Assembly: GCF_000330505.1 (NCBI RefSeq)
Contig: NW_004443692.1
Location: 1,148,638 to 1,211,039, forward strand
From: Entamoeba invadens IP1
Taxonomy: Eukaryota > Evosea > Mastigamoebida > Endamoebidae
Reading direction: 5' to 3'
Length of the DNA stretch: 62,402 nt
Below the pieces are notes generated by a model, which saw only the letters and a list, made by a program, of their open reading frames with translations, was not told the origin of the DNA and searched no databases. Below, piece by piece: positions 41,059-50,923 of this stretch. The translations under genes and the position numbers were made by a program. How positions within the stretch are numbered: position 1 is the first letter of the stretch; each line of letters starts with the position of its first letter.

Positions 41059-44000
41059 ATGCAAGAAGTTCGTGTCTCTTCACTTTTGGACACTTCAGTG
41101 AATTACGAAACACTTTCGGCTTCAAAAAACGGACAGAACATCTCATATTTAGATCAAGGGACACTCCACATCATATCGACAAAATCAAAGGACGAATTTA
41201 CAATTCCTCAAGTCTCTCAATCTCAATTTGTCAAGATGCTTGACGCCGAAAATTTGATCTACACAACTGGGAAATCAGTGTATTTTGTCGACCTTCTCAA
41301 TAAGCAGAAGACACTGTTATTTGCAAATGACGAGTGTTCCGCCATTTATTTGCACGCTTTTAAAGATGGATTTATCATTGTGTCTGTGTCGAACAACACG
41401 ACTGACTTTGCTTATTACACATCACAATTCAAATCCGTTCAAATACAAAATTTGAAATCTTCCGTTGTGTCGTTTTCGTCCAATTTGAATGACGTGTTAC
41501 TTCTTCTGAACAATAAAACAGTTGTGGTTATTAGACATTCAATTCCAAGAGTGAAACGTATTAAGTTGCCGGAGACACTTCCAAATAAAGTGTGGAAATC
41601 AGTTGCGATGAATTGCGAATACACCGTCGTGGCAATTACTGAAACAAAAATTCCCTCATTACCGGGGTATGAGACAGAAATCCATATCACCACTCTCTTG
41701 CAAGCAAGTGAGAATGTAACTGAGGTGATGGACTTAGTGACAATTTCTAACACGTTTCAAACGATTAGGATCCCAAAGGTGTTTAGCATTTTGGCAATTC
41801 AATGTGTGGGGCAATGGGTTGTGTTTCTTGTTCAGAGCAATGCAATGCGAGTGATTGTGTATGACACGAAAACGAAGGAAACGTTTGAAAGCAGAGAGGG
41901 GAAAAACGTGGCTTTGATTCAAAATGTTATTCCCGAATATGTCATTGACGGAAATGTGTATTTCATGATTAAAGGAAAGACATTCCCCGAAGTCGTCGTT
42001 TCAATGATGTTGAGTGGGTTTAACGAATTGGCAAATAACGTTTTGCAGTATAACGGAAAGGAAGACGACGTCAGTTTTATTCGAATGGAGTTGGCAATTC
42101 AAGAAGGAAGGGCCGACGCGTTGAAAGAAGTTATTGACTCCCTGAAGACTGAAGAATATATTCCCGCCTTAAAGGTGTTACAACAATTTCTTGCCTCCGT
42201 TTCGAGGAAAGAAAGAACGCTGTTTGTGAATGGGCGTTTTGCAAAGCAGTTTCAACTCTTATTTCAAAAGACGTTGCACGCACTTGGGAGGAAGGAGGTT
42301 ATTACGTTTGAAGAACAGTACGACGATTGTGTCGATTTGCGTAAAGAAATTGAACGACTTGAAAAGATCAGAGAGAAAAAGGAATATATCGACAGGATTG
42401 AACAGACAAGACAGAAATACAAAGTTTTCGACCAGTTCACTGAAGAGTCAAGAAAGGAAATTCACGCGACACTTGAGTTGGTGTCAGTTGGTGGGTTGAG
42501 CAACAAAATCAATTACATGAACGAAAAAGACAAACTGAGTTTTGGGAACATTAGAGATTTTAAGGAAGACGAGTTGAAAGAAATGGTATGGAAATACGTC
42601 TACTTTTATTGTAAAAACAAACAAATGAACGAAGCGTATAAATTACTGATGAAAACCGGAATTGCAGACGTCATCGAAGTCATGAAAGTGTTGTGCACGA
42701 AAAGCGTCGATGTTGAGATGCGAAGAAACTTATACGAATTATTGGAACCGAGTGACATTGTCAATTTAATGAAAAAAATAGACAACTGTCCAGAAAGGCC
42801 TGAAAGGCATTTCCAGCTCATTTTGAACGACCCCGACTATTCTTATTTACACTCCGACTTGACGCAACAAAACGCGGAGAAGTATGGTATTCGTCTTGGG
42901 TTTTCGACAAAATATGACAATGGAGAAATTTATATTGGAACGGCAAAACAGATGCAAATTTCTTTGGAAATGATGAAATTGCTGGAACCAGTGGAACAAG
43001 ACTTCATTTGTCTTGAGTTGGGACAGAAAATCAACAGTGGAAATGACTGGAATTATTTTTTGTTCTATGCTGCTCATGGAAAAGTGAAAGAAGGAGTTGA
43101 GTGGATGAATGAACACAAAGACATGAATTCCACTGAAATTGCGAAAGTCAGAAAGATCAGTAGAAACTCTACAATGGAATTTAGTTCGGTTATTTCTCAT
43201 ATCATTGACAAAGAGGTCAAAGAATCGTTTTTGGGTATTGACTTGATGAGAGATAATTTGTACACCCCCTATTTTGATGTTTTCTACAAGAATAAAACAG
43301 CAAAGTGCCCATTCCATTGGATGGATGTGTATAAATGCATCGACGATGTTGATTTGGCATTATTGGTGAACACATTTGAGTATCACGTGTTCCCAATTCA
43401 AGAATTTGACAAAACAAAATTGCTCAATTCTCTTCCAAAGCAATTTCCATCGAAAAAACTTCTTGTCGAACTCTTCACCAATTTGTCGGATCAAAAGCCG
43501 GTTGGGATCGAAAAGACAGAGGAAATCAATTACAAAACAAGGCTTGGAGATTGCAGACTGTTTGAATTGTATGAATTTGTTCTCTCAAAAAAGCACTTTG
43601 TTGGCAATAACAGACTTCTTCCTTACATTCCTCGAATGGACACGATGTTCTACACGTTAAACACAAAGTACTATGTTGAGAATGGACAGGCAGTGCATTG
43701 TATGATGACAAACACAACGAAAGAAGAGATTGAAAAGATAGGCCGAGAGTGCACACAAACAGACCAACTGTCCACAATTTGTTTTATGTCGAATTTCTTC
43801 AAAAATCCAACAATGAAACTCGAAGTTCTTCTTCACGAACTTTTGAAAGATAAAATTGACGAAATTAAAAAGAACCCGATCATGCATAATTACGTCTGTG
43901 ACGACGCTTTGTGCTTCAAAATGGCACGCTTTGAATTTAAGGCACAAGAGTTTATCATCAACTCCCTTTGTGACAGAATCAAAGAGAGCCCAAAATTTGA

Positions 44001-46845
44001 TGTGACATGGAATTTGTTACCATTTTTGTGCTCACGATGGCAAATGCCCATTCCATCAGTTCCATTCGAGAAGTTGGCGGCTGCTGGTAATATGTTGGGG
44101 ATGATCGAGTTTTCTGATCATCATCGTGTCAGCAAAGAAGAGCTTTTGAGCTACAAATGGGGCGATAACACGATATCGGTTCACGGGAAGCATTTCATTG
44201 AAGTAATAAATGATGCCAAAGAGAGAGGCATCAGCGAATTTTTGCAACTTTCTGTTCCATCGACAAATTTCCTCAATTTTGTCTTTATGCCGGTTTGTTT
44301 GCAATCGTTGGTGTACACTCTCGAGAGTTTGTTAAACATTGCACACAAGAAGGATGCCCCATTTGAGCGAATACGAACCATTTTGCTGGATACTTGTGTT
44401 GAGTCTGTTGAAACCCTTTACTTTGTTTACAAATTGTTTGACTCAAAAAGTCCGTTATTTGAATTCCTCCAAATTCTTGTTGATGTACAAAACGGGTTTG
44501 AGCCAAGTACAAAGAACTTGATTGCCACAATCAAAGACAAAACACACAAGTATGGAACACAACCATGGGCTCTTATGACCATCGAAATGATGATGGATAA
44601 AATGATTGAGTACTATGAAACGAATTCGCCGTATCGGATGGAACTAATTTTCAACGCAGCAAGTGAGTTAACTTTGGTCGAAGAAATTAAACAACGGATT
44701 GGGCAATACGAAGCCACCAAACACATTTCATTTGCGTATTCCCTCAATTTGCTTGTATCGACTCCTTCGAAACAGTTGGTACAACTGTTGTGCCAGAAGA
44801 AATTGTTTGAACAAGCGTACGACTTTGTGAAACAATTTGATATGGGGATGTTCTCCTATGTCGTTTTTTGTGAGGCAGACCTGTTGAACAAAGACTGGGA
44901 CAAAATTGATGCGCTGTTTGTGTCGAAGAAAGTTGTTGCAAACGATGTTGTTGATTACTATGGAACGAAGTACAACGAACTTGTCAAAGAGAAGTGCGTT
45001 GATGGCAACAACCGAGTGTTCAGCAAAAAGGTGAAAATTGTACTCCAACACAAAATGGATTGGTTAAGACAGTCAAAAGCGACTCTACAAGACGAAGATG
45101 AACTCAAACGACTCATTGCAATTTTCGACCAATGTGAGAAAGAAAATGTCCCACCAGAATCAATTTTGACACCAACGGAAGATATTTTGATTGACATCAT
45201 TAACATGGGCAACATCACAATTTCAAGGAAAATATCGGAGACCATCCAAATTGAAGAAGCAACACAATTTGAGGAAGTTGTCAAGTTTGTTGGCAAGAAT
45301 GAATCGTATGAAATACCTCTTGCGGATGGGTTGGCTCATTTAAGTGAATTCCAAACAAAAATGCCGAGAATAGCGAAGGGAATTGAGCTGTTCAAAATTC
45401 GATACATGATGATTTACAAGTATTCTGAAGACAAAATGGTGTATTTCCCGATGATCGACTCGACGTTCATGTTTTTCGAGAATCGAACGATGTTGGTTGA
45501 CGAAGCAGTTTCAATCAGAGTTTTATCAAAGTTCTCGATGCGATTGAAAGACTGGGAAGCTGTTTTTGATGATGCGCGAACGTACATTAGGAGCGAGAAG
45601 ATCCCAGACGAGGAAGTTCTTCCAATTTTGTCGTCGCGGTTTGTTGACATAGGTACGGGTGTTCAGCCAGTTGTGTTAACTGGTTGGCAGATATCCACGT
45701 TAAAGAAATTTGTCAGCATCATACAGGAGCCGGAAAAACTTGTTGAATCGTTGATGAATGCGATTGACGACAACAACATTAAATTGGTGAACGAAGTTAT
45801 TCAGTGCTCGTATTGTGCTTCCAACATTTCGAATTCGTCGAAGATGATCAACAGAATGCTGACGTTTTTCAATGAACACGTGAAGAAAATGCAACAGTCA
45901 CAAAATCTTCCGTATTTAATCGATTTGATAGTGAAAACCAATACATTTGAAGACTTTGTCATTCCAACAACAAACGGACCAAAGTCTGCGATATGGTTAT
46001 ATCTAAGACTGATATTTGAGGAGAACAAAGACTACAAAAAACTGATGGTCAAAACACATGAAGACGACACGTTCTTATTCCAGATGCACTTCAATATGGA
46101 TTTGCAAATTTGTTTTGATACAATGGAAGAAGCAGTAACCTATTGCCACTTGGACAACATGTGTTCTGATATGTTTGGATATTTGGGGGATTTCCAGTCG
46201 GGCGGAGAGTACTTCTGGAAGAAAGGGGAGTCTGCGTTGTTGAGCATTTCTTCGAAGCTCCAGACGGGATTTTTCAAGAACCCATCGGAGGGTGTTGTGT
46301 ATCTACTTACAGCCGCGAGATACTATAACGATGCATTGTCATTTTTCACAATGGACCAAGACTCTTTGTGGGCTAACAGATGTTACCTCAAGTCTGTGTT
46401 GGCGCTCACACAGATTGTTTATGACAACGTCCAACTCATTGGCTTGGGAACGTCCGAAGCCAAAAAGCAGATGTTATACTTCAGACTGTTTGATGATGCT
46501 TGGCTCTTTGCAAAGGTGTATAATATTGGTGAGGAAGCGAAAGATTGGGCGCAAGCGTTGGGTGTACAGTGCATTTTCAACAACAACATAGAATATTTCA
46601 ATGAGTGGTCACAGACATACAAGATGGACATGGCTTGTTTGGATAATATGAAAACGTACGTCGTTGAGAACTCGACATTCATGAGAAAGAAGGAATTGAT
46701 GTTGAACTACGACAACTTCAAAGAGCTTTGTTTCAAGACTTGGATTGATCTTGAAATGCATACAGACAAATTTGTAAAAAATTGTTACATCAGTCCAGCA
46801 GTCAAGAAGCGGATTTTCAACACCAAGTTGAACTTTACTTTCTAG
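41059..46845 (+). CDS. Very large protein, beta-rich N-terminus and helical repeats
   Basis: An uninterrupted intronless frame of 1928 codons starts MQEVRVSSLLDTSVNYETL. Residues 1-300 alternate short strands with turn residues and look like a beta-propeller. From about 340 to the end the protein is helical with repeated amphipathic pairs (e.g. MVWKYVYFYCKNKQMNEAYKLLMKTG; AARYYNDALSFF; the final ~200 residues). A propeller followed by a long alpha-solenoid is the architecture of coat, tethering and scaffold proteins (HOPS/CORVET, spatacsin, NBAS, Rod and similar). I cannot choose between these from sequence alone. No TM segments, zinc finger or catalytic motif is seen. It is the longest gene in the window and probably cytosolic. 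Confidence 0.85.
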   Translation: MQEVRVSSLLDTSVNYETLSASKNGQNISYLDQGTLHIISTKSKDEFTIPQVSQSQFVKMLDAENLIYTTGKSVYFVDLLNKQKTLLFANDECSAIYLHAFKDGFIIVSVSNNTTDFAYYTSQFKSVQIQNLKSSVVSFSSNLNDVLLLLNNKTVVVIRHSIPRVKRIKLPETLPNKVWKSVAMNCEYTVVAITETKIPSLPGYETEIHITTLLQASENVTEVMDLVTISNTFQTIRIPKVFSILAIQCVGQWVVFLVQSNAMRVIVYDTKTKETFESREGKNVALIQNVIPEYVIDGNVYFMIKGKTFPEVVVSMMLSGFNELANNVLQYNGKEDDVSFIRMELAIQEGRADALKEVIDSLKTEEYIPALKVLQQFLASVSRKERTLFVNGRFAKQFQLLFQKTLHALGRKEVITFEEQYDDCVDLRKEIERLEKIREKKEYIDRIEQTRQKYKVFDQFTEESRKEIHATLELVSVGGLSNKINYMNEKDKLSFGNIRDFKEDELKEMVWKYVYFYCKNKQMNEAYKLLMKTGIADVIEVMKVLCTKSVDVEMRRNLYELLEPSDIVNLMKKIDNCPERPERHFQLILNDPDYSYLHSDLTQQNAEKYGIRLGFSTKYDNGEIYIGTAKQMQISLEMMKLLEPVEQDFICLELGQKINSGNDWNYFLFYAAHGKVKEGVEWMNEHKDMNSTEIAKVRKISRNSTMEFSSVISHIIDKEVKESFLGIDLMRDNLYTPYFDVFYKNKTAKCPFHWMDVYKCIDDVDLALLVNTFEYHVFPIQEFDKTKLLNSLPKQFPSKKLLVELFTNLSDQKPVGIEKTEEINYKTRLGDCRLFELYEFVLSKKHFVGNNRLLPYIPRMDTMFYTLNTKYYVENGQAVHCMMTNTTKEEIEKIGRECTQTDQLSTICFMSNFFKNPTMKLEVLLHELLKDKIDEIKKNPIMHNYVCDDALCFKMARFEFKAQEFIINSLCDRIKESPKFDVTWNLLPFLCSRWQMPIPSVPFEKLAAAGNMLGMIEFSDHHRVSKEELLSYKWGDNTISVHGKHFIEVINDAKERGISEFLQLSVPSTNFLNFVFMPVCLQSLVYTLESLLNIAHKKDAPFERIRTILLDTCVESVETLYFVYKLFDSKSPLFEFLQILVDVQNGFEPSTKNLIATIKDKTHKYGTQPWALMTIEMMMDKMIEYYETNSPYRMELIFNAASELTLVEEIKQRIGQYEATKHISFAYSLNLLVSTPSKQLVQLLCQKKLFEQAYDFVKQFDMGMFSYVVFCEADLLNKDWDKIDALFVSKKVVANDVVDYYGTKYNELVKEKCVDGNNRVFSKKVKIVLQHKMDWLRQSKATLQDEDELKRLIAIFDQCEKENVPPESILTPTEDILIDIINMGNITISRKISETIQIEEATQFEEVVKFVGKNESYEIPLADGLAHLSEFQTKMPRIAKGIELFKIRYMMIYKYSEDKMVYFPMIDSTFMFFENRTMLVDEAVSIRVLSKFSMRLKDWEAVFDDARTYIRSEKIPDEEVLPILSSRFVDIGTGVQPVVLTGWQISTLKKFVSIIQEPEKLVESLMNAIDDNNIKLVNEVIQCSYCASNISNSSKMINRMLTFFNEHVKKMQQSQNLPYLIDLIVKTNTFEDFVIPTTNGPKSAIWLYLRLIFEENKDYKKLMVKTHEDDTFLFQMHFNMDLQICFDTMEEAVTYCHLDNMCSDMFGYLGDFQSGGEYFWKKGESALLSISSKLQTGFFKNPSEGVVYLLTAARYYNDALSFFTMDQDSLWANRCYLKSVLALTQIVYDNVQLIGLGTSEAKKQMLYFRLFDDAWLFAKVYNIGEEAKDWAQALGVQCIFNNNIEYFNEWSQTYKMDMACLDNMKTYVVENSTFMRKKELMLNYDNFKELCFKTWIDLEMHTDKFVKNCYISPAVKKRIFNTKLNFTF

Positions 46846-47044
46846 TGCCTTTTAAACGTAAAATATGGCTTTGTGAAATTATGGTACATGCACAATATAA
46901 TAATAGTTTGCGTATTCAACAGATGGTAGTTTGAATTACTTTTATAGTACTTAGATACTAAATTATAATAATAAAAGTGTTAGCAGATATAGAACAGTCT
47001 ATCGCTTAAAAAATAAAAATGGAACTCGAATTAGTCACAGAAAG

Positions 47045-47866
47045 ATGGCTGATTCAGATGCTCTGAAAGTTTGCCTTGTTGGCAATACGTCTGTTGGAAA
47101 GACTTGTATCGTTAACAGACTTGTCAAAGGAGTGTTCAACAACAGCGAGAAGCCGACTATCGGTTCAAACTTTGTAACCACTTGTATCACCGTCGATGGA
47201 AAACCTTTCAGACTTGCCATTTGGGTTTGTTTTCTTTTTTTCATTCGGTTGATCAAGTGACTCAATATGACTAACACACAGGACACAGTTTGTTGGACAT
47301 TTTCTATTTGTTTAATTCTTTTTATTATTAACCACCCGTTGATAGTTTATGAACCAATATAAGAAACTGTATTGAATGTTATAGTACTGAAAATTTAGGC
47401 TGGACAAGAGAAATACCGTTCAATGGTATCAATGTATTATAGAGGGAGTGTGGGCGCCCTCATTGTTTACGACGTAACTCAAACCCAGAGTTTCCAAGAT
47501 GTTAAGATGTGGTATGACGAGCTGACTAATACCGAAAAAGAAGTCCAAGTCATTATTGTGGGGAACAAATGCGATTTGCCAGAAAGATCTGTCTCCACGG
47601 AAGACGGACAAAGAATTGCTTCGGACTTGCATTGTCTTTTTTGTGAAGTGTCGGCCTTGACTGGTCAGTGTTTGTTTCTTCAGAGTCGGGAGATATGGTT
47701 TTATCTAAAATTATAATATACAAATATAGTTAAATTATAATAACTATTAGCAATTAATGAATGCTTTGTGAAACTTGCCAAAAACATAAAAGTCCCAGAC
47801 GCAGGCCCACAATACGGGATCAACCCAGCACAACCTGCTAAACAGCAGCAAGACGGGTGCTGCTAA
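47045..47866 (+). CDS. Rab-family small GTPase with a 6-nt microexon
   Basis: GTP-switch protein of vesicle transport. Four exons (47045-47224, 47282-47287, 47399-47669, 47751-47866) encode 190 aa. It has P-loop GNTSVGKT (13-20), switch I PTIGSNF (Thr 38), WDTAGQE (60-66), GNKCDL (117-122) and SALTGQ (147-152), and the C-terminus DGCC is a prenylation di-Cys. The second exon is six bases, GACACA, encoding Asp-Thr of WDTAGQE; introns of 57 and 111 bp flank it, both with GTTTGT donors. Without it the protein would lack the invariant Asp of the DxxG motif. The nearest subfamily cannot be fixed; PTIGxxF resembles Rab5/21-type proteins. Confidence 0.92.
47282..47287 (+). other. Six-base microexon
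   Basis: GACACA, preceded by CACAG (intron 1 acceptor) and followed by GTTTGT (intron 2 donor), supplies Asp-Thr in phase. Frames of all exons are consistent only if it is included or the DT pair is lost. Confidence 0.85.
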
Positions 47867-48059
47867 ACCACTGTTTTTGTTCGCTTTCTTTTTTACGAAC
47901 TATACTTTTAGTTAAATTATAATAAAATCGATTATAGATGAAACAAAAGATACATCCCGACATTTTGGAGTATTTGAAGAGAATGAAAGAATAATTAATA
48001 AAAGTATAATTAATAAAAAGAAATAAATCAATAATAGAAAGAGCAGATAGAGAACCCTA

Positions 48060-48066
48060 GAACTGA
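48060..48066 (+). promoter_or_regulatory. GAACTGA element of eL34
   Basis: 26 bases before the eL34 ATG, preceded by AACCCTA. Same heptamer and spacing as for uL5 and eL36. Confidence 0.6.
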
Positions 48067-48085
48067 ATAGAGTGAACGGACACAA

Positions 48086-48478
48086 ATGGCTCCAAGAATC
48101 ACATACATCCGTAAACACTCGTACAACACAAGATCGAACAGAATTCACATCGTGAAAACAGCTGGGAGCAAGATGACCGTTCAGCACGTCATGAAGAGAG
48201 CGTCTGGTCCACACTGCAGCGAATGTGGCGCCGAGCTCCAAGGGATTGATCACGTCAGATCTCACATGTACAGATGGATGCCACATTTCAAGAGATCCGT
48301 TACAAGAGCTTATGGTGGAAACAAATGCGCTAAGTGCGTTCAAAAAGCCATTTTGAGATCTTTCCTTATCTCAGAACACAACCTCTTCAAGGCCGCTGCT
48401 CTTAAGGATATGAAGGAAAAAGCTTTGAAAGCAAAGGAAGACAAGAAGAAATCTTCAAAGGTTGCCAAAAAGAATTAA
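48086..48478 (+). CDS. RPL34: 60S ribosomal protein eL34
   Basis: Large-subunit ribosomal protein with a zinc ribbon. The 130-residue product starts MAPRITYIRKHSYNTRSNRI, matching the eL34 start RLTYRRRLSYNTxSN. It has CSECG near residue 44 and CAKCVQKAILRSFL near residue 81; these C-x2-C pairs hold the zinc in those eL34 proteins that keep it. RAYGGNKCAKC is diagnostic. The C-terminus is Lys-rich (KKKSSKVAKKN) and slightly longer than in human. Intronless, with a GAACTGA promoter motif. Confidence 0.95.
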   Translation: MAPRITYIRKHSYNTRSNRIHIVKTAGSKMTVQHVMKRASGPHCSECGAELQGIDHVRSHMYRWMPHFKRSVTRAYGGNKCAKCVQKAILRSFLISEHNLFKAAALKDMKEKALKAKEDKKKSSKVAKKN

Positions 48479-48646
48479 ATGACCGTGTTGAGCTGTGTTT
48501 TTTGAACCTTTTTCAAACCCTTCTTCATTTTTCTTTACCAACAAACTTTTCAAATTTAAGAAGTCTTCTTTTCTTCCTAGAAAATTTGATAATGCAAATA
48601 TTATAAAATTTTGTATAAATGAAACGATGAATTATAAATGTCTCAT
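48479..48646. other. Short spacer
   Basis: T-rich 3' region between eL34 and the convergent Lys-rich gene; nothing seen. Confidence 0.5.
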
Positions 48647-49570
48647 TTACTTCTTAGCTGGTTCTTGGGTTTTTTGAGGAGCTTTGACATCCTTGACATC
48701 TTTCTTAGCGGGAGCGGTTTGGGCTGCAGCCTTGACAGCCTTCTTTTCGAAGGACTTAGAGAGTTTTTTCATCGATTTTCTGAGTGGTTTTTTGATTGCT
48801 TTTTTTGCTTCTTTTGATGCTTCTTTACGAGATTTGACGATAGCAAGGTATTTGTGTTCGAGTCTTCTGATGAGACCATCGATAGCTGATCTGCATTCAG
48901 TTTTGATGTCTTTTGATTCTACGCCATCAGCTGTTGCTTCTTCGAGTCTCTTGACGATTTTCTTGTAGTATTTGTTGTATGCGTGTTTTGCTGCTTTTTT
49001 GAATTTGTGTTGTGACTTCAAAATGTCACCACCTTTCTTGTCAACACCACGTGCTGCTTCTTCTGCTGCAATTTCTGATGCCATCTTTGCATATTTATGG
49101 GCATATGCACCAATTACTTTCAGTAATTTCTCTTGATTAACATCTACTTCTCTATCAAGATGAAGTGTATTTTCAAGTCCAATTCGTTTCTCAATTCTTG
49201 CTTTTCTAACAAATCTATCTCTTTCTGGTGAAGCTACCTTATCTGCCATTCTTCTCATGCGTCGTAACACAGCTCTCTTTTGTTCTCTCAATTGTCCTAA
49301 CAATTTCTGAAGCTTCCCAACTTTTTGCTCAAGTGTAAATCTGTCTTTCATCGATACTGCTATCTTCATATCTCTGTACATTATATCTAACATATTCAAC
49401 ATCTTTCTCTCTTTACTCTCTAACTGAAGAAGTTGCTTCTCATTTCTCTTGTTCGCTAACTTGATCTTTTTAAAACGCTTCAACATCGTTGATGTATGGA
49501 TGTATGGGTTGAACAAGTCATCATCAGCCCGGACTAACAGTAACACTAGTGCTATCACTATCACTTTCAT
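48647..49570 (-). CDS. Lys-rich secretory-pathway protein, copy 1 (307 aa)
   Basis: Residues 1-15 (MKVIVIALVLLLVRA) are a signal peptide. The rest is helical and highly basic, with repeated Lys/Arg/Glu heptads (KQLLQLESKERKMLNMLD, KKIVKRLEEATADGVE) and an Ala/Lys/Pro tail. No TM segment follows the signal, so it is probably secreted or luminal. A second copy in opposite orientation lies at 50979-51875. The two proteins are essentially identical for 200 residues, then differ by a few substitutions and by a 9-residue insertion near the end here (KAPQKTQEP). The family is not recognised; Lys-rich surface proteins (KERP-type) exist in Entamoeba, but no relation is shown. Confidence 0.8.
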   Translation of the reverse strand: MKVIVIALVLLLVRADDDLFNPYIHTSTMLKRFKKIKLANKRNEKQLLQLESKERKMLNMLDIMYRDMKIAVSMKDRFTLEQKVGKLQKLLGQLREQKRAVLRRMRRMADKVASPERDRFVRKARIEKRIGLENTLHLDREVDVNQEKLLKVIGAYAHKYAKMASEIAAEEAARGVDKKGGDILKSQHKFKKAAKHAYNKYYKKIVKRLEEATADGVESKDIKTECRSAIDGLIRRLEHKYLAIVKSRKEASKEAKKAIKKPLRKSMKKLSKSFEKKAVKAAAQTAPAKKDVKDVKAPQKTQEPAKK

Positions 49571-49625
49571 GCCGTTGTATAAAATGCTTTTGAAGTTCCC
49601 TTTTAAAGTTTTTCTTTGATTTTTA
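48647..49625 (-). repeat. Inverted duplication, arm 1
   Basis: Coding part plus at least 55 bases of upstream sequence (AAAAATCAAAG, GGGAACTTCAAAAGC, TTTTATACAACGGC) are the reverse complement of 50924-51875. Confidence 0.9.
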
Positions 49626-49960
49626 TTATGTTCAGTTTTGCATTGAATTTACTTATATTTTCAGGATAATCAATTAATATTGTTTTTACTTTTTTAATTT
49701 CTGTTTTTTTTAATTATTTTTGTGTTATTTATGATAGTTATTAATATATACAATACATTATAATAAAAATTTAAATTTTTAATTGTTTTTTTCGATGATA
49801 TCTATTTTCGCCCCAAAGTGAATTTTTATTATAGTTTTCTTATAACAACAGAGGATCAATATTAACGAAAGAATTTTAAAAAATTTGTTTTTTTTTACTT
49901 AGAATTCCTTTTTATCCACAAATCTCAAATCTGTTTCAAAAAAACTGCAAAAACTTTCAA
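49626..49960. other. AT-rich spacer
   Basis: About 330 bases between the first Lys-rich copy and the methyltransferase gene. T-runs; no feature. Confidence 0.5.
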
Positions 49961-50527
49961 TCAAAAAGCTGGAGAGACAAAGTCATCATACTGTGATGAT
50001 GTAAATTCACCTTTTTTACTGTTGTAGTCATAGTAATACAATTTCAGCTCTTCGTCTATTTGCGATGGGATGATCCCTTTGAAAGGAAATCTGCACGACA
50101 CGGCTCTTCTACTATGGTCTTCTTCAAGGTAATTAAACAACTTTTCTTTCAGCCCCTTGAGTACTTTTGGAACCAAATAAAAGCTTATGCAATTACACCC
50201 ATAGAACGAGAAATCCTCTTTGAGGAAGTTGTCAACATAAAAGTGTGCCAAAGTCTCTACACCTTTCTCCTTTGCTTCCAAGTTACATTGTTTCACCAAA
50301 TCTTCACAAATATCGATACCAACTCCCTCACATTTTACTTGACTAATAGCTTCAAATACAAATCTGCCATCCCCACACCCAACATCTATTATTTTGTCGC
50401 TTTGAGTCACGTTCAACAATTTGACAACCCCACGTACCGTACTTGGTGTTGAAGTGACAAAAGGAACTATTTGATCTTTCACTGCATCGGGCTCATTCGC
50501 AAACGGCATCCAGTCATCTTCCGCCAT
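49961..50527 (-). CDS. FAM173-like SAM-dependent lysine methyltransferase
   Basis: Likely a seven-beta-strand methyltransferase. The 188-residue product starts MAEDDWMPFANEPDAVKDQIV and lacks the N-terminal TM found in mitochondrial family members. It shows motif I IDVGCGDGRFVFEA (47-60), the acidic end of strand 2 GVGIDICEDLV (68-78), and the family-specific CRFPF (145-149). CRFPF in this context is characteristic of the FAM173/ATPSC-KMT group, which methylates lysines of ADP/ATP carrier or ATP synthase subunit c. Entamoeba lacks ordinary mitochondria, so the substrate here is open. It sits between the two inverted Lys-rich copies. The Met 10 codons upstream is less likely. Confidence 0.8.
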   Translation of the reverse strand: MAEDDWMPFANEPDAVKDQIVPFVTSTPSTVRGVVKLLNVTQSDKIIDVGCGDGRFVFEAISQVKCEGVGIDICEDLVKQCNLEAKEKGVETLAHFYVDNFLKEDFSFYGCNCISFYLVPKVLKGLKEKLFNYLEEDHSRRAVSCRFPFKGIIPSQIDEELKLYYYDYNSKKGEFTSSQYDDFVSPAF

Positions 50528-50923
50528 AGTTGTATGCTTTTTCTTTTTTATAAACAATTAAAACTCTATCCCGTCCACTTGCGATAATTTCATTATTTAC
50601 TTTAATAATCAAAATTGTCAATATTTTCATCACATTTAAACCCTTTTTTTAATAAAATAAAAGTATAGTTTTGATTAAAAACTTTTAATAAACTTAATTG
50701 TTATTTGAAATTGTATTTAAATAGACTATAGTTCAAAAAACTATATATGTTGGTTTTGATAAAATAGTATAGTTTGTAATAAAACAATTTAATAAAAATA
50801 GCTATATAAATTTTTTATTTTTATTTAAAAATATTATTAATTTAATTATATATTATATTAATAATATAATTATAATTAATTATATTTATATCTACAAATA
50901 ATACAATTAACAATAACAAATGA
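50528..50923. other. AT-rich spacer between methyltransferase and Lys-rich copy 2
   Basis: About 400 bases of A/T runs; nothing seen except the promoter that belongs to the duplication from 50924 on. Confidence 0.5.
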
